Source of the DNA: Sympetrum striolatum
Lineage: Eukaryota; Arthropoda; Insecta; Odonata; Libellulidae
Assembly: GCA_947579665.1 (NCBI GenBank)
Contig: OX388345.1
Span: 61,185,454 to 61,249,453, forward strand
Length of the DNA: 64,000 bases
Reading direction: 5' to 3'
Of this stretch, positions 38,346 through 51,330 are shown in pieces (the stretch's first letter is position 1; every line of letters starts with the position of its first letter). The notes below the pieces were generated by a model. It did no database searches. It worked only from the letters and a program-made list of their open reading frames with translations, and was not told where the DNA came from. Both the position numbers and the translations under genes were made by a program.

Positions 38346-40117
38346 CATAATATCTTGGGATCAAGGTAAACTTAGAAAAACTAAAACAAAGTTTTACTGA
38401 AAGAGAGAACGCATAAACAGGTGGGTGATTTTTTTTGCAGTGGAAGTGTTCTTTCATGGGGGTTAAGATTGGGATGAAGATGCACTAATAAGGTTTGAAA
38501 AGAATAGCTTGGTCCAAAGCAGTCTTTATTAAGCGAAGAGAACTGATGATATAGGTTTCGTTGAAGGAATCAGTAAAATAATGGTAAAATCCTTGGAAAG
38601 GAGTGTTTTGTTACATGGATATGAAATGTAGACATTAAGAAAATAAGAAGTCGAACATTTGGAGGCTTTTGAGATGTGGGTGTGATGTGGGATGGAAAAA
38701 ATGAGCCAGGGTAAAAGGACAACAAAGCCGGAGGTGCTAGAAATTGTTGATAAGGAGTGTTTTGATTGAAGTAATTTACCATAGATAGACGACGTGGTTG
38801 AGGTAAAAGTTGTGAAGAAACGGAATTATAAAAATTAAATAAAGGGTTGAATACAAGAGAAAATACAGAGAAGAAGAAGCGAGAGAAGCCAAAATGTATT
38901 TGTTTTCGTAAGGTTGAAATAGGTTATCACGAAAAGGAAAGGAATGGCATTTTATAGGACATATTTAAATGTAAATTAACCAACTAAATGGTATAACTCC
39001 TATGTATATGGAATGTGGTTAATATTCTCATAGCTTTAATAATGTTTTCTGCAACCAATCAGAAGGAAACTGCGTACTATTTGTGACTCTAAACTCCAGT
39101 AATAATTTTTATAAAACTAGTCTGGCTTCTATTCGATATCCTGATCAGTATCCCTGATCTGCACTACTCACTACACAAATAGTTAGGTAGATAAAGTCAT
39201 TTATACCAGTGATATTCATTAAAAGAATTCCAGTATATTTTCAGTAAACAATATTTCTGTTATTCTGCAGAATCAAACGGTGGAACTTCCAATTCAAACT
39301 TCAAGACTTAGAAAACAAAATCATCAAAGTCGAAGAGAAGCATCATTTAGATTCACGAGAGAATTTATGGAGTATCTGTGAAAAATATGAAGAAACATTG
39401 AACCAGATACTTCATTATATCTTTCAGACGGTTGAAAGTGTTCTCAAGTTCTTCAAATGCATTTAGGAAAAACAATTACTTATAAATCAACCAATACTCT
39501 GAACTTCACAAAAAGAGTTGGAATTATATCGTGTATTTTAAGCTGAAGCTTTGTTTAACTCTCAAATTAGACATCTATAAATTGTGCTTTCATAGATACG
39601 GCTCTTTTATGTTGTACAAGTTAGTAAGACCTTTTTTTAGAGGGGTTTGGAGATCAAAGCGTTTCACTGAAACACATCCCACGGGCAATTTTTGGCGATG
39701 CGTGCGCTGATTTCCCTTTTAAACTCCGCCATAGGCGATGTTAAGCCCCGATCTTCGTTGCTTTGAAAACACAATCGAAAGAGAAAGTTCGCAAAATGTG
39801 TGTGATCGCACTTAATTTCTTTGTGATATCGGCCAAAAACTCATCCTTAATCTGCATCCTTATTTCCATAAATTCACTCACGAACTCAATGTCTTAGGCA
39901 TTTAAGCTATGTAATTCGGTCTGATTAACAACAAAAGTAGATTGCAAATATGAATTTCAGAATTTTAAATGATTTCGTGGGTCTGATTCAATAACTGCCA
40001 TATTTTGTCAGAATTATTCCGATCATCTCTACTAGTTATCAACAACAGCCAGAAGAGCTAATTTAAAAACTTTCGATGAGAAAATTGGATTAATTTTATC
40101 AATTAAGGACTCATCTT

Positions 40118-40342
40118 CGCGTGGGTTTTTTCTTGCTAAAGATGTGGGTGTTTTCCTGCAGTGGATACATTTGTTTCCTAAGAATTTTTTCGGTCTTTTA
40201 CATCCACAATTATTCTCATTTTTTCTCATACTATCTCTTTTAATTGAATATTTATACATGGTTTGGCGATGAGTTAGATGTAAAAGTAGGCTTTTAGTAT
40301 CAATGTCGCCTTAATAAAGACGTATTATTATTATCATTATTG
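40118..40342 (+). repeat. (ATT)n-tailed repeat family 1, copy C, both modules
   Basis: The 5' module is gtgggttttttcttgc, then gatgtgggtgttttcctgca. The 3' module is gatgagttagatgtaaaagt, then gtatcaatgtcgccttaata, aagacg and (ATT)n. The order and spacing match the copies at 25.0 and 42.5 kb. Confidence 0.65.
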
Positions 40343-40473
40343 TCTTTTCATTTCGAATCACATAACTTTTCTGAATGTGATGATTGTACTGATTAAATTA
40401 ATCATTTACCTTTCAATTGATTGAATTATATAGTTAATTAATAAGAGAGCCCCCATTTACAGAAGGGAAATGG

Positions 40474-40550
40474 ACGAGGCTCGGTAATGTAAGTGGTAAG
40501 AATACTTGTCCGGAAAGTGATCTGGGTTTGAGTCCCAGCCAAGTCACTTT
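40474..40550 (+). repeat. tRNA-derived SINE-like body 3
   Basis: A-box-like ctcggtaatgtaagtggtaa, then variable sequence and a B-box-like tctgggtttgagtcccagcc. The B-box arm can pair (ctggg/cccag). It lies about 130 bp after a family 1 repeat tail. Confidence 0.6.
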
Positions 40551-41345
40551 TTTCACTTCCTGTATAACCTTGCGTTAATTAATACTCTGTTTCACTGCTG
40601 ATTTACCGATAACTTACGATTGCCATCAATATGGGAGACGAGACTTAAATTTTGTATCTTAGAAACATATATACCTATAGCTAAATATCGTGGTATTTTG
40701 CTGAAGTCTATGTTTGATGGTACAGATTGAAGCTTTTTCTAGAGAAATATACTTTTCAATAACATAATGTTACTATCACTTTATTATCAAATTTAATGTA
40801 AGTGGTCTCGTTTCTTGCAAAGAGAAAGGATAAAATTGATAGCCAAAAATTAAAAAAAGATATATTTCACTGCTTATACGATCAAACTTCTGGGTTATTT
40901 CCTCTCAAATAGCATCATCCCCTGCAACACGTCGAAAGATAGCTTGGAAGGAATTAATGCAGATGTTGATCACGTGCAGCTCAACCGCTCTTTGTTTCAA
41001 TTAAAAGGGAGTTAAAGAAAATCCAATCACTATGGCCAAAGATTAGCCAAACTGCCCTTTTCAGTTTAATTTCTTTAGACATTCCTCTTTTTAAGATAAC
41101 TCCACATTTTTTATGTTTTGATGTTATAAAATATACTCAACTATTATACATTTTCATTTTATTCATAATTTATTCAATTTATTGAAATTATTTTTTAATA
41201 TTTTATACTGAGAATGAAGAATAAATTAAATATTCTCCTATAGCTGGATTTACAAAGGAACGTTGACTTCCTCAATAGTCTTAAATCCGTGTATACTTGA
41301 ACTTCATTATCATTAGAAGATAGAAGACGAATTTTAAGGACAAAT

Positions 41346-41528
41346 TTATTAAATATGTTCAGAGAAATTACGTTCTCAGATGATGTAACCGATATAATGC
41401 GACCCCTATGTTATATGGACCGTTCTGATACTGCCAGAAAGATTAGGGAAATAGATGCTAGAACAAATCGTTTCAAAAATTAATTTTTTCCGCGAACTAT
41501 ACGCGAAAGTAACCGTTTAGGAAAATAG
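41346..41528 (+). pseudogene. LINE family 3 C-terminal coding remnant, + strand copy
   Basis: It reads LLNMFREITFSDDVTDIMRP, then RKIREIDARTNRFKN-stop-FFPRTIRESNRLGK-stop. The copy at 54.4 kb encodes the same protein end with FRDSFFPRTIRDNNRI. NRF..SFFPRTIR..N is the C-terminal signature of a LINE ORF2. A TAA replaces the Ser codon before FF. The 3' UTR follows directly, with the diagnostic block cacacgccgaaaggcggctt and a tail of ACATAG repeats. Confidence 0.8.
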
Positions 41529-41602
41529 AGTCAAGGCGCCAGCGCCAGCGCACCACACGCCGAAAGGCGGCTTGCAGGGTTCTCACATAGACATAGACAA
41601 CT
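41529..41602 (+). repeat. LINE family 3 3' UTR with short tandem tail
   Basis: GC-rich sequence (gccagcgccagcgc, then cacacgccgaaaggcggctt, then gcagggt) is followed by the tandem acATAGacATAGac. The same block in reverse orientation occurs at 54.29-54.33 kb and, diverged, at 56.60-56.64 kb. The short-unit terminal tandem instead of poly(A) is typical of some non-LTR clades. Confidence 0.7.
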
Positions 41603-42454
41603 TAATTTATTTATAATCCGTTATTTTTTATTTAAGCATCCATTTCACTATATTTAATTTGATTTATCTTTCCCATATTTTTTCGTGCAGACTTTAAGTT
41701 TTTAGTTCTTTTTTTCAATCCATCGTGATATATAAGAATGATTGATTAACCCATGCATGGAAATTGTGGTTTAAAACCGATTTATATTTTTGTAGTATCA
41801 CTTCATATCAATGGTAGCGACTGCCGACTCTTTTCGCCTTCTCTTTGGGCTAAGATATATGTATGGGGGCCTAGGTCTTCAACTGATAAATCATCAATAT
41901 CCTCATCACTTTCAAAGAACTCCATCGAATAACGTCGGAAGTCCTTGCATTCCCAAGCAGGAAATAATATTTTCTTTTACTTTGATGCCTTCCTCTCTCC
42001 GTGAAGCCTGAATGAAGGCTCCATTTCCGCAATATGTCTCCTAGATTCTAAGTAAGAATATTCACCTTACTATTCACACGGGAGGTGATGATATTTACCC
42101 AGAGGTTTTACCAAGGGCATATGTCGTCATAGAGGAGACGGAGGACGCATTTTCTTGAAGTGAATATGGGCTAGTCATTTCCAAGGTCTTGCTTGGGGAA
42201 GATGTCTCCACTCTCCGTCCCCAAGCTACGGTGATACATAATTCGATTCCGAAGGAGGGCTGCGATAGGAAATTTTTCGTTCTGCTTGTCGAAGGCCTCG
42301 GATAAATCGTATTATAAATATTAGTATGGTAAAATTAAATTTCCTCGTTTGGGAATCATATTCTCTCTCAGTGACTGAATATACGTTCCGTTCTACCATT
42401 CATCAATGAATACATGCATACTGTATCAGAAAAAATCTTTCTTTTACTTCTATA

Positions 42455-42678
42455 AGGTCTTTATTAAGGCGAGATTGAGACTAGAAAGAGTTCTTCCATC
42501 TAACCTTTCGTTAGGGATATTAAAACATAAGTTTTGCGTAGGTAAATAGAGAAGGAGAGGAAAACTTTAGGAGGGGTGTATGTAAAAAAACAACGTAATA
42601 TATTAGGAATAAGGATCCTCTGTCGGAAATCACCCATGAAGAAGGGCGGGGTGAAAAACCTGTGCAAGCCTACTTATA
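42455..42678 (-). repeat. (ATT)n-tailed repeat family 1, copy D, both modules
   Basis: On the minus strand the 5' module is caggtttttcaccccgccct, then catgggtgatttccgaca. The 3' module is ggttagatggaagaactctt, then agtctcaatctcgccttaat, aaagacc. This copy lacks a clear ATT tail. Confidence 0.65.
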
Positions 42679-42750
42679 ATATAAGCTAAAAGATGTAAAA
42701 TAATGATGTGGACATGACAAAAGTACTACTATATATAAAAGTAATTCATT

Positions 42751-42893
42751 GCCTGCGGGAGGTTTTTGGAGGGGTTTCCTACCCATCTTTGGGCAAAAGC
42801 CAGGCAATCCTTTGTAATTTAGTACATCCCCCTACACCGCTGCCACCAGGCCTGATGTCCTAATCGATGCATAAATTGAATAAATAAATAATT
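42751..42893 (+). repeat. LINE 3' UTR (family 2, copy 2)
   Basis: This is the partner of 20373-20515: cgggaggtttttgg, gtttcctaccca, agccaggcaatcctt, ccaggcctgatgtcc, then aattgaataaataaataa at the end. No coding remnant is attached upstream, which fits a strongly 5'-truncated insertion. It lies about 70 bp beyond the 5' module of a (TAA)n-family copy at 42455-42678. Confidence 0.6.
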
Positions 42894-44261
42894 AAAATTA
42901 CTAAGAAAATCAAATCAATTACAGGAAAATTTGCAACGATAAATAAGATAAAATAATAGCTATCACAGATAAACATAAAATAAAACATTAAAAATTTTAA
43001 ATTGCTTAGGTAAGTAAACATATTGTGTATGGTATGCGAAAAAAATTGGATGTTTATTACAAATTAAAAATTAATAAATATATATGGATCATTTAGGGTG
43101 AACAAATTTGGTAATTCAAATTCAATTTCTACGCATTACTTTTCCAGAACAGTTGCATAACTAAAGCCCATATCATAGTTAATTATACACATCCTATCAA
43201 AAGACTAAATTTATTAAATACAATAGGTAAAGAAACTAAATGAAACACGAATAAATTGAAGACGCAAGTTTAAGTATCTTTGTTGCCTTAGAAGCAGATG
43301 AAAAACTGAATGTAAAATCCATCTCATAGCATTCATAGTTCATAAATCTCACATATCGGAAATCAGTATGCGGCACCTGAATGTGTTTTAGAGCGTATGA
43401 GCGGAATCACTTTAGAAAAATTCCGAGAGTAAGTTAGTGTTTGCGGTGGATATCCAAGAAGAATAACGGAAAGAAAGGTCGATTCTCTCCAGTTGCTTAT
43501 GGAAACTGACGATGACGCAAAGTGAGTTTGTGACTTTACTTCCGTTTTTCTAACCTACTTTGAGGTTTTCGCAGAAAAGCGGAGACCTCAGAGTTGGTTT
43601 TTTGAGCCCCAGGTCAACCTTCTACCTTAACGCTAAAAGCTATTTCTTACTTAATTCTGCATGATATATAACTATAACTTTGAGATATTTTAGAGCTATT
43701 GGAAGACAGTAAAGAGGATTGCCCAGGATATATATTCTTTGCAAAGCATTTAGTATATATTTGAAAATCACTCAGCTCAGCGAAAGGAACGTACTGACTC
43801 TGTTATTACTGTACCATTATCGCGTTAATCCCTTACACTTTTCCTTTACTTTTCAGGTAGTTTACATGAGTTAATTTTTAAAATCGAAATAGCAACCTGG
43901 TGAGATTGTTACAAAAGAAGATTATATTATGAAAATGATTTATCTTAAGAAAACATTCATACAATTATTACTAAAACAGTAATAACATCGAATGTAATAT
44001 AGAATACATATTCACATCAATGGAAGGCAAAATTTCATTGCTGGCAAGTTAGGTTTAAGAGGTATAGCCAATGCTTACAATCTGAAAATATCGGGAAATA
44101 ATCTAAAAAATATTTTGTAGAGTATCCAAGTTTAAATTTGTATTTCTGAGGCTAACATTTGAAACTAATGTTAGAAAATGTAGTAAAGGCCTAACATATT
44201 CAAGTAAATTAAGCACTTGAGATTAAGAGATATGCTTTATATACTTATATCCTATAGAAGA

Positions 44262-44570
44262 TAGGCTCCCAACCTGGGGTGCTAGCCTCTTCCCTCCTAC
44301 GGGCAAGGAAAGCTTCCCATGGGACACGGGAATACTTCTTAAAGTTAATTTACGATTGAAGTGCTTCAGAATCCATATTTTTACAAATTTCTCTGATTAT
44401 TGATATATCGTAGTCTCTATTACTAACAACTATGGCTAAATATTGACATTTTCAAGTTACTACATCATAAACATAAAGACCTAATTTCTCATGATGATGA
44501 ATAGGGGATACTGGATATGGGCACTTAACGCCAGGGGTCTTTGTATGCCAGAAAGGTAGCGAACCCCTTC
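44262..44570. mobile_element. Probable hAT-type MITE
   Basis: The left end aggctcccaacctggggtgc and the right end, read in reverse complement (agaaggggttcgctaccttt, then ctggc), resemble the CCAACCTTTGGGG-type ends of many hAT nonautonomous elements. The interior is about 300 bp and non-coding. End pairing is imperfect and the 8-bp target duplication is not clear, so this rests on end similarity. Confidence 0.4.
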
Positions 44571-45639
44571 TAGAGTGAATTATGTACATCAGTTATTGAT
44601 AATGCTTTGTGCATACGAAATAAGTAATCTCTTCTCCCTCTCACTATTCGCAATGATTTTCATTGCTATAGAGCACAAGTTCAAGCAGGATAGTGTACGT
44701 GTTATAAATGATACATCGATGTTGTGGCTAATAATAACTAATATTATATTATGTTTATTACATATGCCTTCCATCTGATTGAGCTATCCAAAATAATTCT
44801 CAGGAGTTCACACATTTAATGAGTTATTGGGAATAAAGTATGCAACTGATAAAATATTTAGATACGTAATTATATAGGATTGAGTTTTATTCACACCGCA
44901 GCGAATAATCACATTTTACCGCACCGATTTTGTGTAACTGATACATAACGAAATGTTTAATATTTGAATTCAAAATAATTCAGCCTGGAAATCAAAATCA
45001 TTAGCCAGTATATGATATCAAATGCTCAGATTTTATGCATTAAATATGTATATTTGATGGGAATGTTCTGAGTCTTTAAAATCGATAAATGAACAGGATT
45101 AGGATTGCTGTTGAAGCTATGATTAATTAAGAGAGAAGTAATATAAGCTACGTATTAATATTATCTTGAGATGCTTAGAAGTGCTTTTCCAATATTAAAA
45201 AAGATTTTCTTTGATTGCTATTATTCCGATTTTTTTTACGTATTTTGGGTATATGAATGAATTTGAATATATTGAGTGGTTGAAGGCAGAACTAAATATG
45301 TTTAATCAGTGTGTGAGTTAACCGAAAGGGAGAAAAATACAGAGATAATACGAAGATATGAATGGAACTTAGAAGTTACAACAAAGTTTCCTACACCTGA
45401 GAATTAACTATTTGGATGTGTTGAAGGTCAATTTGAACAGAATATGAATAAAGACAATTACTACAAAAATCGTGCTATATCTCTACTTCGTCGCCAATTG
45501 AGATCCAATAGGAAGGAATTGCTTAAAAATATAAGACTTCGATAAATTTTTCCTAAATCAGTCTTTCTGGTATTGCTCTACAAAGTAAGACTTTCTCTTT
45601 ACACAGGGAAAAGCGAAATTCCTCGCAAGATGGCTCGAC

Positions 45640-45661
45640 AGGCGGGTTTTCTGACCCGCCT
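45640..45661. other. Short GC hairpin
   Basis: AGGCGGGT-tttctg-ACCCGCCT, a perfect 8-bp stem inside a GC-richer patch (45560-45880). No T-tract follows and the context is eukaryotic, so it is not called a terminator. Confidence 0.5.
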
Positions 45662-48600
45662 CCCCGCGTCTCTCGACAAGAAACGTTTGAGTAGAATATT
45701 TGGAACCGCACGCCCTGGCTACAATCCAAATCTGCCCAGAGGCGATCTCCCCACTGCCACTTGACCCCGTGGTAACCTCTAAAGACCATCCCCTAAATCC
45801 ATTCTGCTTCCCTACTTCGCAGAAAAAAATTCGGTCCCACAGGGATTCTTTTCCGAACAAGTTCTACTCTACGGTCAGCTCTATTCCTTAAACCTAATAA
45901 AAATGTATGTGGTATGCGTATTTCTGATCTCCCCGCTTTCTCTCTTCAGGGAAATATTGTAACTTTACGAACATGCAGTTACGGTTGATAGAATTCACTC
46001 TATTTGCGAGTTAACAGGAATTCTTAATGGGATATTTTACTCCCAACGATTCCGGATATCTATGTAAAGATATTCAAAGTTATATTTGATCATCGGTAAA
46101 TATTCTACTATCATATAATTAATAATTAAATACTTACGAATTATTTTATTGCTATATTAATTAATTTCAACCATCCCAAATATTGTATAAAGATATGCTC
46201 TTCATCCTATGTGGGAACAATACTTTTATTTACCTACCTCCTCACTAACATTTATAAGTATTGAAAACTGTTCCCAAATACAAAAATATATTTTTTTTAA
46301 TAATGGGAATTCCCAGGAATTATTTACGACTTCTCATACACACGATTAATATGATTCACGCAATATTCCCTATCTTCTCGTACTACAATAGCCATGAACT
46401 CAAAATATCTAGTCTAATAACTTTTACTATGTAAGATTTTAGTTGAAAGAATATTACCTAGTTATATACTGATACTCACCAAAATGCAGGCATTTATCAG
46501 TTGATTTAATCGGTTACAATCATAAAATTATTTGAATAAAAAGATCGTATTTTTATTTAGATGAACTATTGCAGTTTATATGTAGCTAAAAATTTAATTC
46601 TTTATATTAAGCTATTGAATAATTTTGAAAAAAATATGAAGTTACTCGTTCCTTTAACCAAATGCACCCACAGAAATTTTACGTATGGTAAATCTATTTA
46701 TGAAAAGAATTGCATCGCCGCTATATTCAACCAAAATGTTTCATACCCGTATATTATTCCATCCCATCTGCCTACGCATACTTACGCTCAAGCTCTATTC
46801 GATAAATATTGAATATTCTCCGCTAGTGGTTTGGATTGAGGGAAGGAAACTTTCTGTCCTTCATAACACGCCCTTTCATCCATCCTCATGTACCGTACTT
46901 CTTTTTCCTTCCGCCTCTCTTTTTCCCATCAGCCACAAAAAACTTTGCTTTGCGCTCGCCGTCCCTCTCTTGTTTTCCCATCATCCCTCAGCATTTTCCT
47001 CTCCCAATCTTCTTACATTTTTCTCTCCACGTGATCGTCCTCAATCGCCTCTCTTTCCCACTTCCCCCTTCTGAACAGCCTCTTTGGGGGCCTTCCCTAT
47101 TCCTTTATCTTCCTACGTCTTCGATTCGATTTCGCCCCGGCACATAGGCAATACGCCTCTCGCTTCCTTCGAGTTCTGAAGACTTGGAAATGCGTGTATT
47201 TCTATCCGGAGGAGCAGAGAGAGAAGAGTAAGATTTATTAAATCCCGTCGACGGAAGGGAATCTGAAACCGCGATGATACATTTATAGCGTCCGAGAAAA
47301 ATAAATCAAGCGATCAAACGAGGGTCCATAAAGGAGTCGTATACGAGAATGGTATATGTGGCCGAGTCCACGGCTCTTTCTGTCGCCTCCTAATAAAGCC
47401 GGACGACGATTTTTCTAAGCGACGAAGGCAAAGATTGGCGGGCTATGATGGAAGTCGTTAAAAGGGAAAAAAGGCTGAAAAATTGACGGCATTAGATGTT
47501 TGTAGAGCTGTTTTACTGGCATTAGAGAGATTTCAGAAATCTGTCGGGTTCATTATTTTCTCGTTTCTTCTTTTCCTTTATTTTCCTACTTGAGGAATAG
47601 TAAATGAAGAATTATACGGTTTTGTGAAAATATCAGGTAATATTTTTTGATACTTATCAGACACAATTCTCGTAACAATGTATCCATATAATATGTGCAT
47701 GTAATTATATATAAATCAGGATTTGCGCTTATTATGAGTATGTATCATTCCAACCTAAGTTATTGAATCACCATCAAAAACTCATTAAGGAGCTACTTAA
47801 CATTTTGAACCAAGTAGATTAGTATTAGCGTAACAACTGGTTTTTGGCGTAATTGCATGGTAATTATCTATGTATATGCAAGAGAAACTAAACTATTTTA
47901 AAGTCAAAATATACCAGGTTTCTTTTTTCTTGTGAAAGGTAAGTGAACCAAAATTAAATAAAATGGGTTAAGATAGTATATAAGTAGATTTTAGGTATAA
48001 TTTGAGTAAAAATAGATTGACTATTGATAAATGAACAGAAAGATATCTATTACGTTTTTAAATAATTGAACAACCATACAAGCACCAGTGAAGTAAATAC
48101 TTTCTCTGATTAAAGGGAAACATTTTAGAGCCACATTATCCTATTTTTAGATAAGAACGATAAATGTGGAATTAATGTTCTTTCTTCACCTTCACTCAAT
48201 GATATTAATTAATTGTAAATCTCTTGCATTGATTTCTAAAGGGAAAAAACGATACCGTTAAATAATGACCAGATCATTATGTATACGTTAAAATCTTTTT
48301 CAGTCAATATGGGATTATTAGACTCCATAGTTATAATAAATACGAACTCGTATAATTGGCTTCTATGTCTAAACAGCCAGTTATTGCAACTTTGCAATCC
48401 GAGAACTTAATGGAATGAAAACATAATATTTAAGTCAATGAATTAAATTTGAATATGAGTGATTTTGAGTCATTTCTAAATATGGAAGAGTCTGCTAAAT
48501 TAATGGTATTTTCAGATAGCATTCTCTTCTTTAATATTCATCCTGTGATCCTAAGTACTTCAAAAAACAATCCTCTTATCCGAATTTATTAAGAAGATGA

Positions 48601-50264
48601 AATGGTCCTCTTATCTATCCATTAATTCCAATTTTACTCATTTGAAATAATTTTAACTTAGTGTGTCTATTAATGAACGAGTGCTTGGTAAATGGAGAAG
48701 CTCTACGTCATCCCTGTCCTCATCTAGTTCAAATACTTTCTTAAAGTAACTTTCACGGAAGCAATAAAACTTGCTGGCGTGCATTCCGCTAGCGGTTTAA
48801 TAATAGATTTTAGTCAAGCTTTCCGGAATTACTTCCTGAATAATTTTTCTTTAACTACATTCAGTTCCATAGGATGTATATATCGTGAGAAATATCTCAA
48901 ACATTATCAATAATAGAAATCACCGATTTTAGAACTGTTTTCCTTATGCTTTAGAAAAAATAACTTGCAATTAAAGTTGCCATTTATGCTGCAAACCTAG
49001 AAATATTTCCATGGTTCCCATATATCATTTATTTATTAAATTTAAAAAAATACGATAAAACCTATGTTAATAGCTTTTTAATCAATAGAGCAGCCTTTAA
49101 ATCCAATGTACGAAATAACAAGCCGTTAAGATGAACGAAATAACATTTTACGATAGAGAATGGTTTAATAACTAAAGAGTACCGTAATTAAAAATCACAA
49201 GTAGTTTAGGCAAATGTATAATTTCGAAACAAAGGATACGGAAGGCTCTTTACGTTTCTATGTAAAATAATTATATGGTTTTTATAGAGAAAACATGGTT
49301 TATAAACATAATTTTTATTTCAAATTCTTGAGTATCTAATAAAATAAAATGAATGTTCGGAACTCCATTGGATCATACAAATATTTATAAATTCTAAGAT
49401 TTGACTGATAACTGTCTGGAGGGATAATTCTAAGATATTGAATAAAATATAAGATGTAAAATTAATTGCCAGTATTACCTATATTTTTACATAGAAAGGT
49501 AAATTTGGTCTGATATTATTCTACGAGTATTTGAAAATTGTTTAAAAATTATGATAGTGATTCGAAGTATTTAAATATAAGGTATGTAGTATAAGGTAAA
49601 TATTGGCAAGTATTTCATTTTTCCGAGAATTGCAAATTACGGGAAAGTACTTCTACAAAAGGAATAATAACTACCCAGCAACATCCATACTGTCTCTCTG
49701 AAAAGGAATCTTGAAATGAAAGAACACAGTTCGTTGTAACTATTCATTCCCTCTACCAATGAACCCTGATAGCAGTAAAAATAGAACAGATTAATAGCTC
49801 GATGCTGATAATAACCACAACTAGTTGATCTATGGGATTCGCGGCATGAATAAAGATAAGGAAGAAAAAGAGTGGGTTGAGTTTGCTATTGCTTCGTTAG
49901 ACGTTGATTCAGGAAATGACCATGAAAATTCAATCGCAGTTGAGGAGGTAATCATAAAAAACTACATATATGCAAGCTTACCATGATGGAGAACAGCAGG
50001 AAAGTAATCAAGTTGTAGATTGCAGAAAGGAATTCCATGAAAATTCATGGAAGCTATGGTATGAGAAATCTAAAACGAAGAGAAAATAATATTGATTTAA
50101 GCAATTTTAAAATGTTTTTTCTTTTACCTTCTGAGATAAGAAAATCAAACATGGTGTAAATAAAGGTCGCCCAGACCAAAAGAATACATGAATGTAAAGG
50201 GAATTAGGAAATTTCTCTCATGTCTAGATCTGTACGTAAGGCTCACATTTGATTTTATTCATCT

Positions 50265-50405
50265 TATTCATTAGTAGTTTTTTTTCACCCCTTCTTGTGT
50301 GGGTGTTTTCCCGCATAGTGGGTTTTTTCTTCATCAGCCTTCAGCTGCGAAGATTTTTTCCCACAAACAAATTCTCTTTGCAATGTTTATTAATAAAGTA
50401 TCATT
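50265..50405 (+). repeat. (ATT)n-tailed repeat family 1, copy E, partial
   Basis: It has a good 5' module (ttttttcaccccttcttgtg, then tgggtgttttcccgca) and an end with attaataaagtatcatt. The middle tctcaatctcgcc block is missing. An open frame at 50249-50464 crosses it and is not considered coding. Confidence 0.45.
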
Positions 50406-51235
50406 CTACAAGAGTTGTCTTCTTTGTGTACGTTTTGTTTCACATATTTTGTAATCAATTTTAGCAGTTAATGAAACAGACTTAGCCTATATCTGCTAAC
50501 CTGTGATAAGAAACTAACGTGAATAATTTTAATTCAGAATATCTGACTTAACTAAGATGAATGACCGTCGTCTAATAGCCCTAAGTTAATTGATTTGCTG
50601 GAATATTGAGTCGCTATAATATCATAACCTAAAAAATTGAACGGCCTTTTTGGGTGTTTATTTCCATCGATTTCTAAAGAAATAGCTCAACTTAATTAAT
50701 TTCGTTTCCCAATCTCGCTAGTGCCGCAAAAAGTATAACGACAGATATTCTCCTTCATCTCACTTTTGTATTGCAATGTTAAAAGCCCTCAAAAGCTTAG
50801 GGCATTTAGTTCATTGGCCCCCACCGATAATAGAACCCGAAACCGTCGGGTCGGAAGCGTAGGTTTCCTTGGTCTGCGATAGTTCTAAACAGTAGGTCGT
50901 TGCGTCCTCGCAAGGTGCAAGGGCAGCGTGCAAAGGAGCCCTAACGGTATTTCAGGCGGAGCGGCGGTGTTGCAAGATATGCGGCAGAACCCTTTTCTTA
51001 AATTATGCATCCCTTACCTTATATTTCACGCAAAACATAAAACTCACGAAACTAAAAGCTTAAAAATTTAAGATACTTTTGCGGGCCATTTTACCAGTCA
51101 ATCCCTTTAAATTCTATACAAGGTACGGGTTGGGTCTTTTAGGAATGAATTAGTCCAAGGGAATTGAAAAATTGATCTATCACTCCACAATGGATAATTA
51201 CAATAAATAATGAGAATTAATGTAATGACAAAAAG

Positions 51236-51330
51236 ATAATAATAATAATAATAATAATAATAAATCGTCTTTATTTGGGCGAGATTGAGACTTAAAAGTC
51301 TCTTCTTCCATCTAACCCATCGTCATTAAT
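51236..51330 (-). repeat. (ATT)n-tailed repeat family 1, copy G, long TAA tail
   Basis: On the + strand there is an uninterrupted (TAA)n run of about 27 bp at 51237-51263, then atcgtctttatttgggcgag, attgagacttaaaagtctct and tcttccatctaaccc. It has the cleanest 3' module and the longest pure tail, so it is probably the youngest copy. Confidence 0.7.

Larger units (their letters stand above)
42894..50264. other. No gene recognised apart from the MITE at 44.3 kb
   Basis: GC-richer patches at 45560-45880 and 46830-47470 are open in several frames. The second is C/T-rich and then turns purine-rich after about 47200. The remainder is strongly AT-rich. Confidence 0.5.

Noticed and set aside
38065..38348. 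THTY-repeat and Cys-Val-repeat proteins on both strands
   Set aside because: They are translations of the 12-bp microsatellite.
39230..39310. Candidate next receptor exon after the acceptor ttctgttattctgcag
   Set aside because: In phase 1 it reads QSNGGTSNSNFKT then stop, without the expected NATR.C continuation.
45553..45891. Cluster of overlapping frames on both strands
   Set aside because: The GC-richer patch gives several competing frames and none resembles a known protein.
46685..47147. 103-129 codon overlapping + strand frames
   Set aside because: C/T-rich DNA with few possible stops; two frames are open at once and there is no domain.
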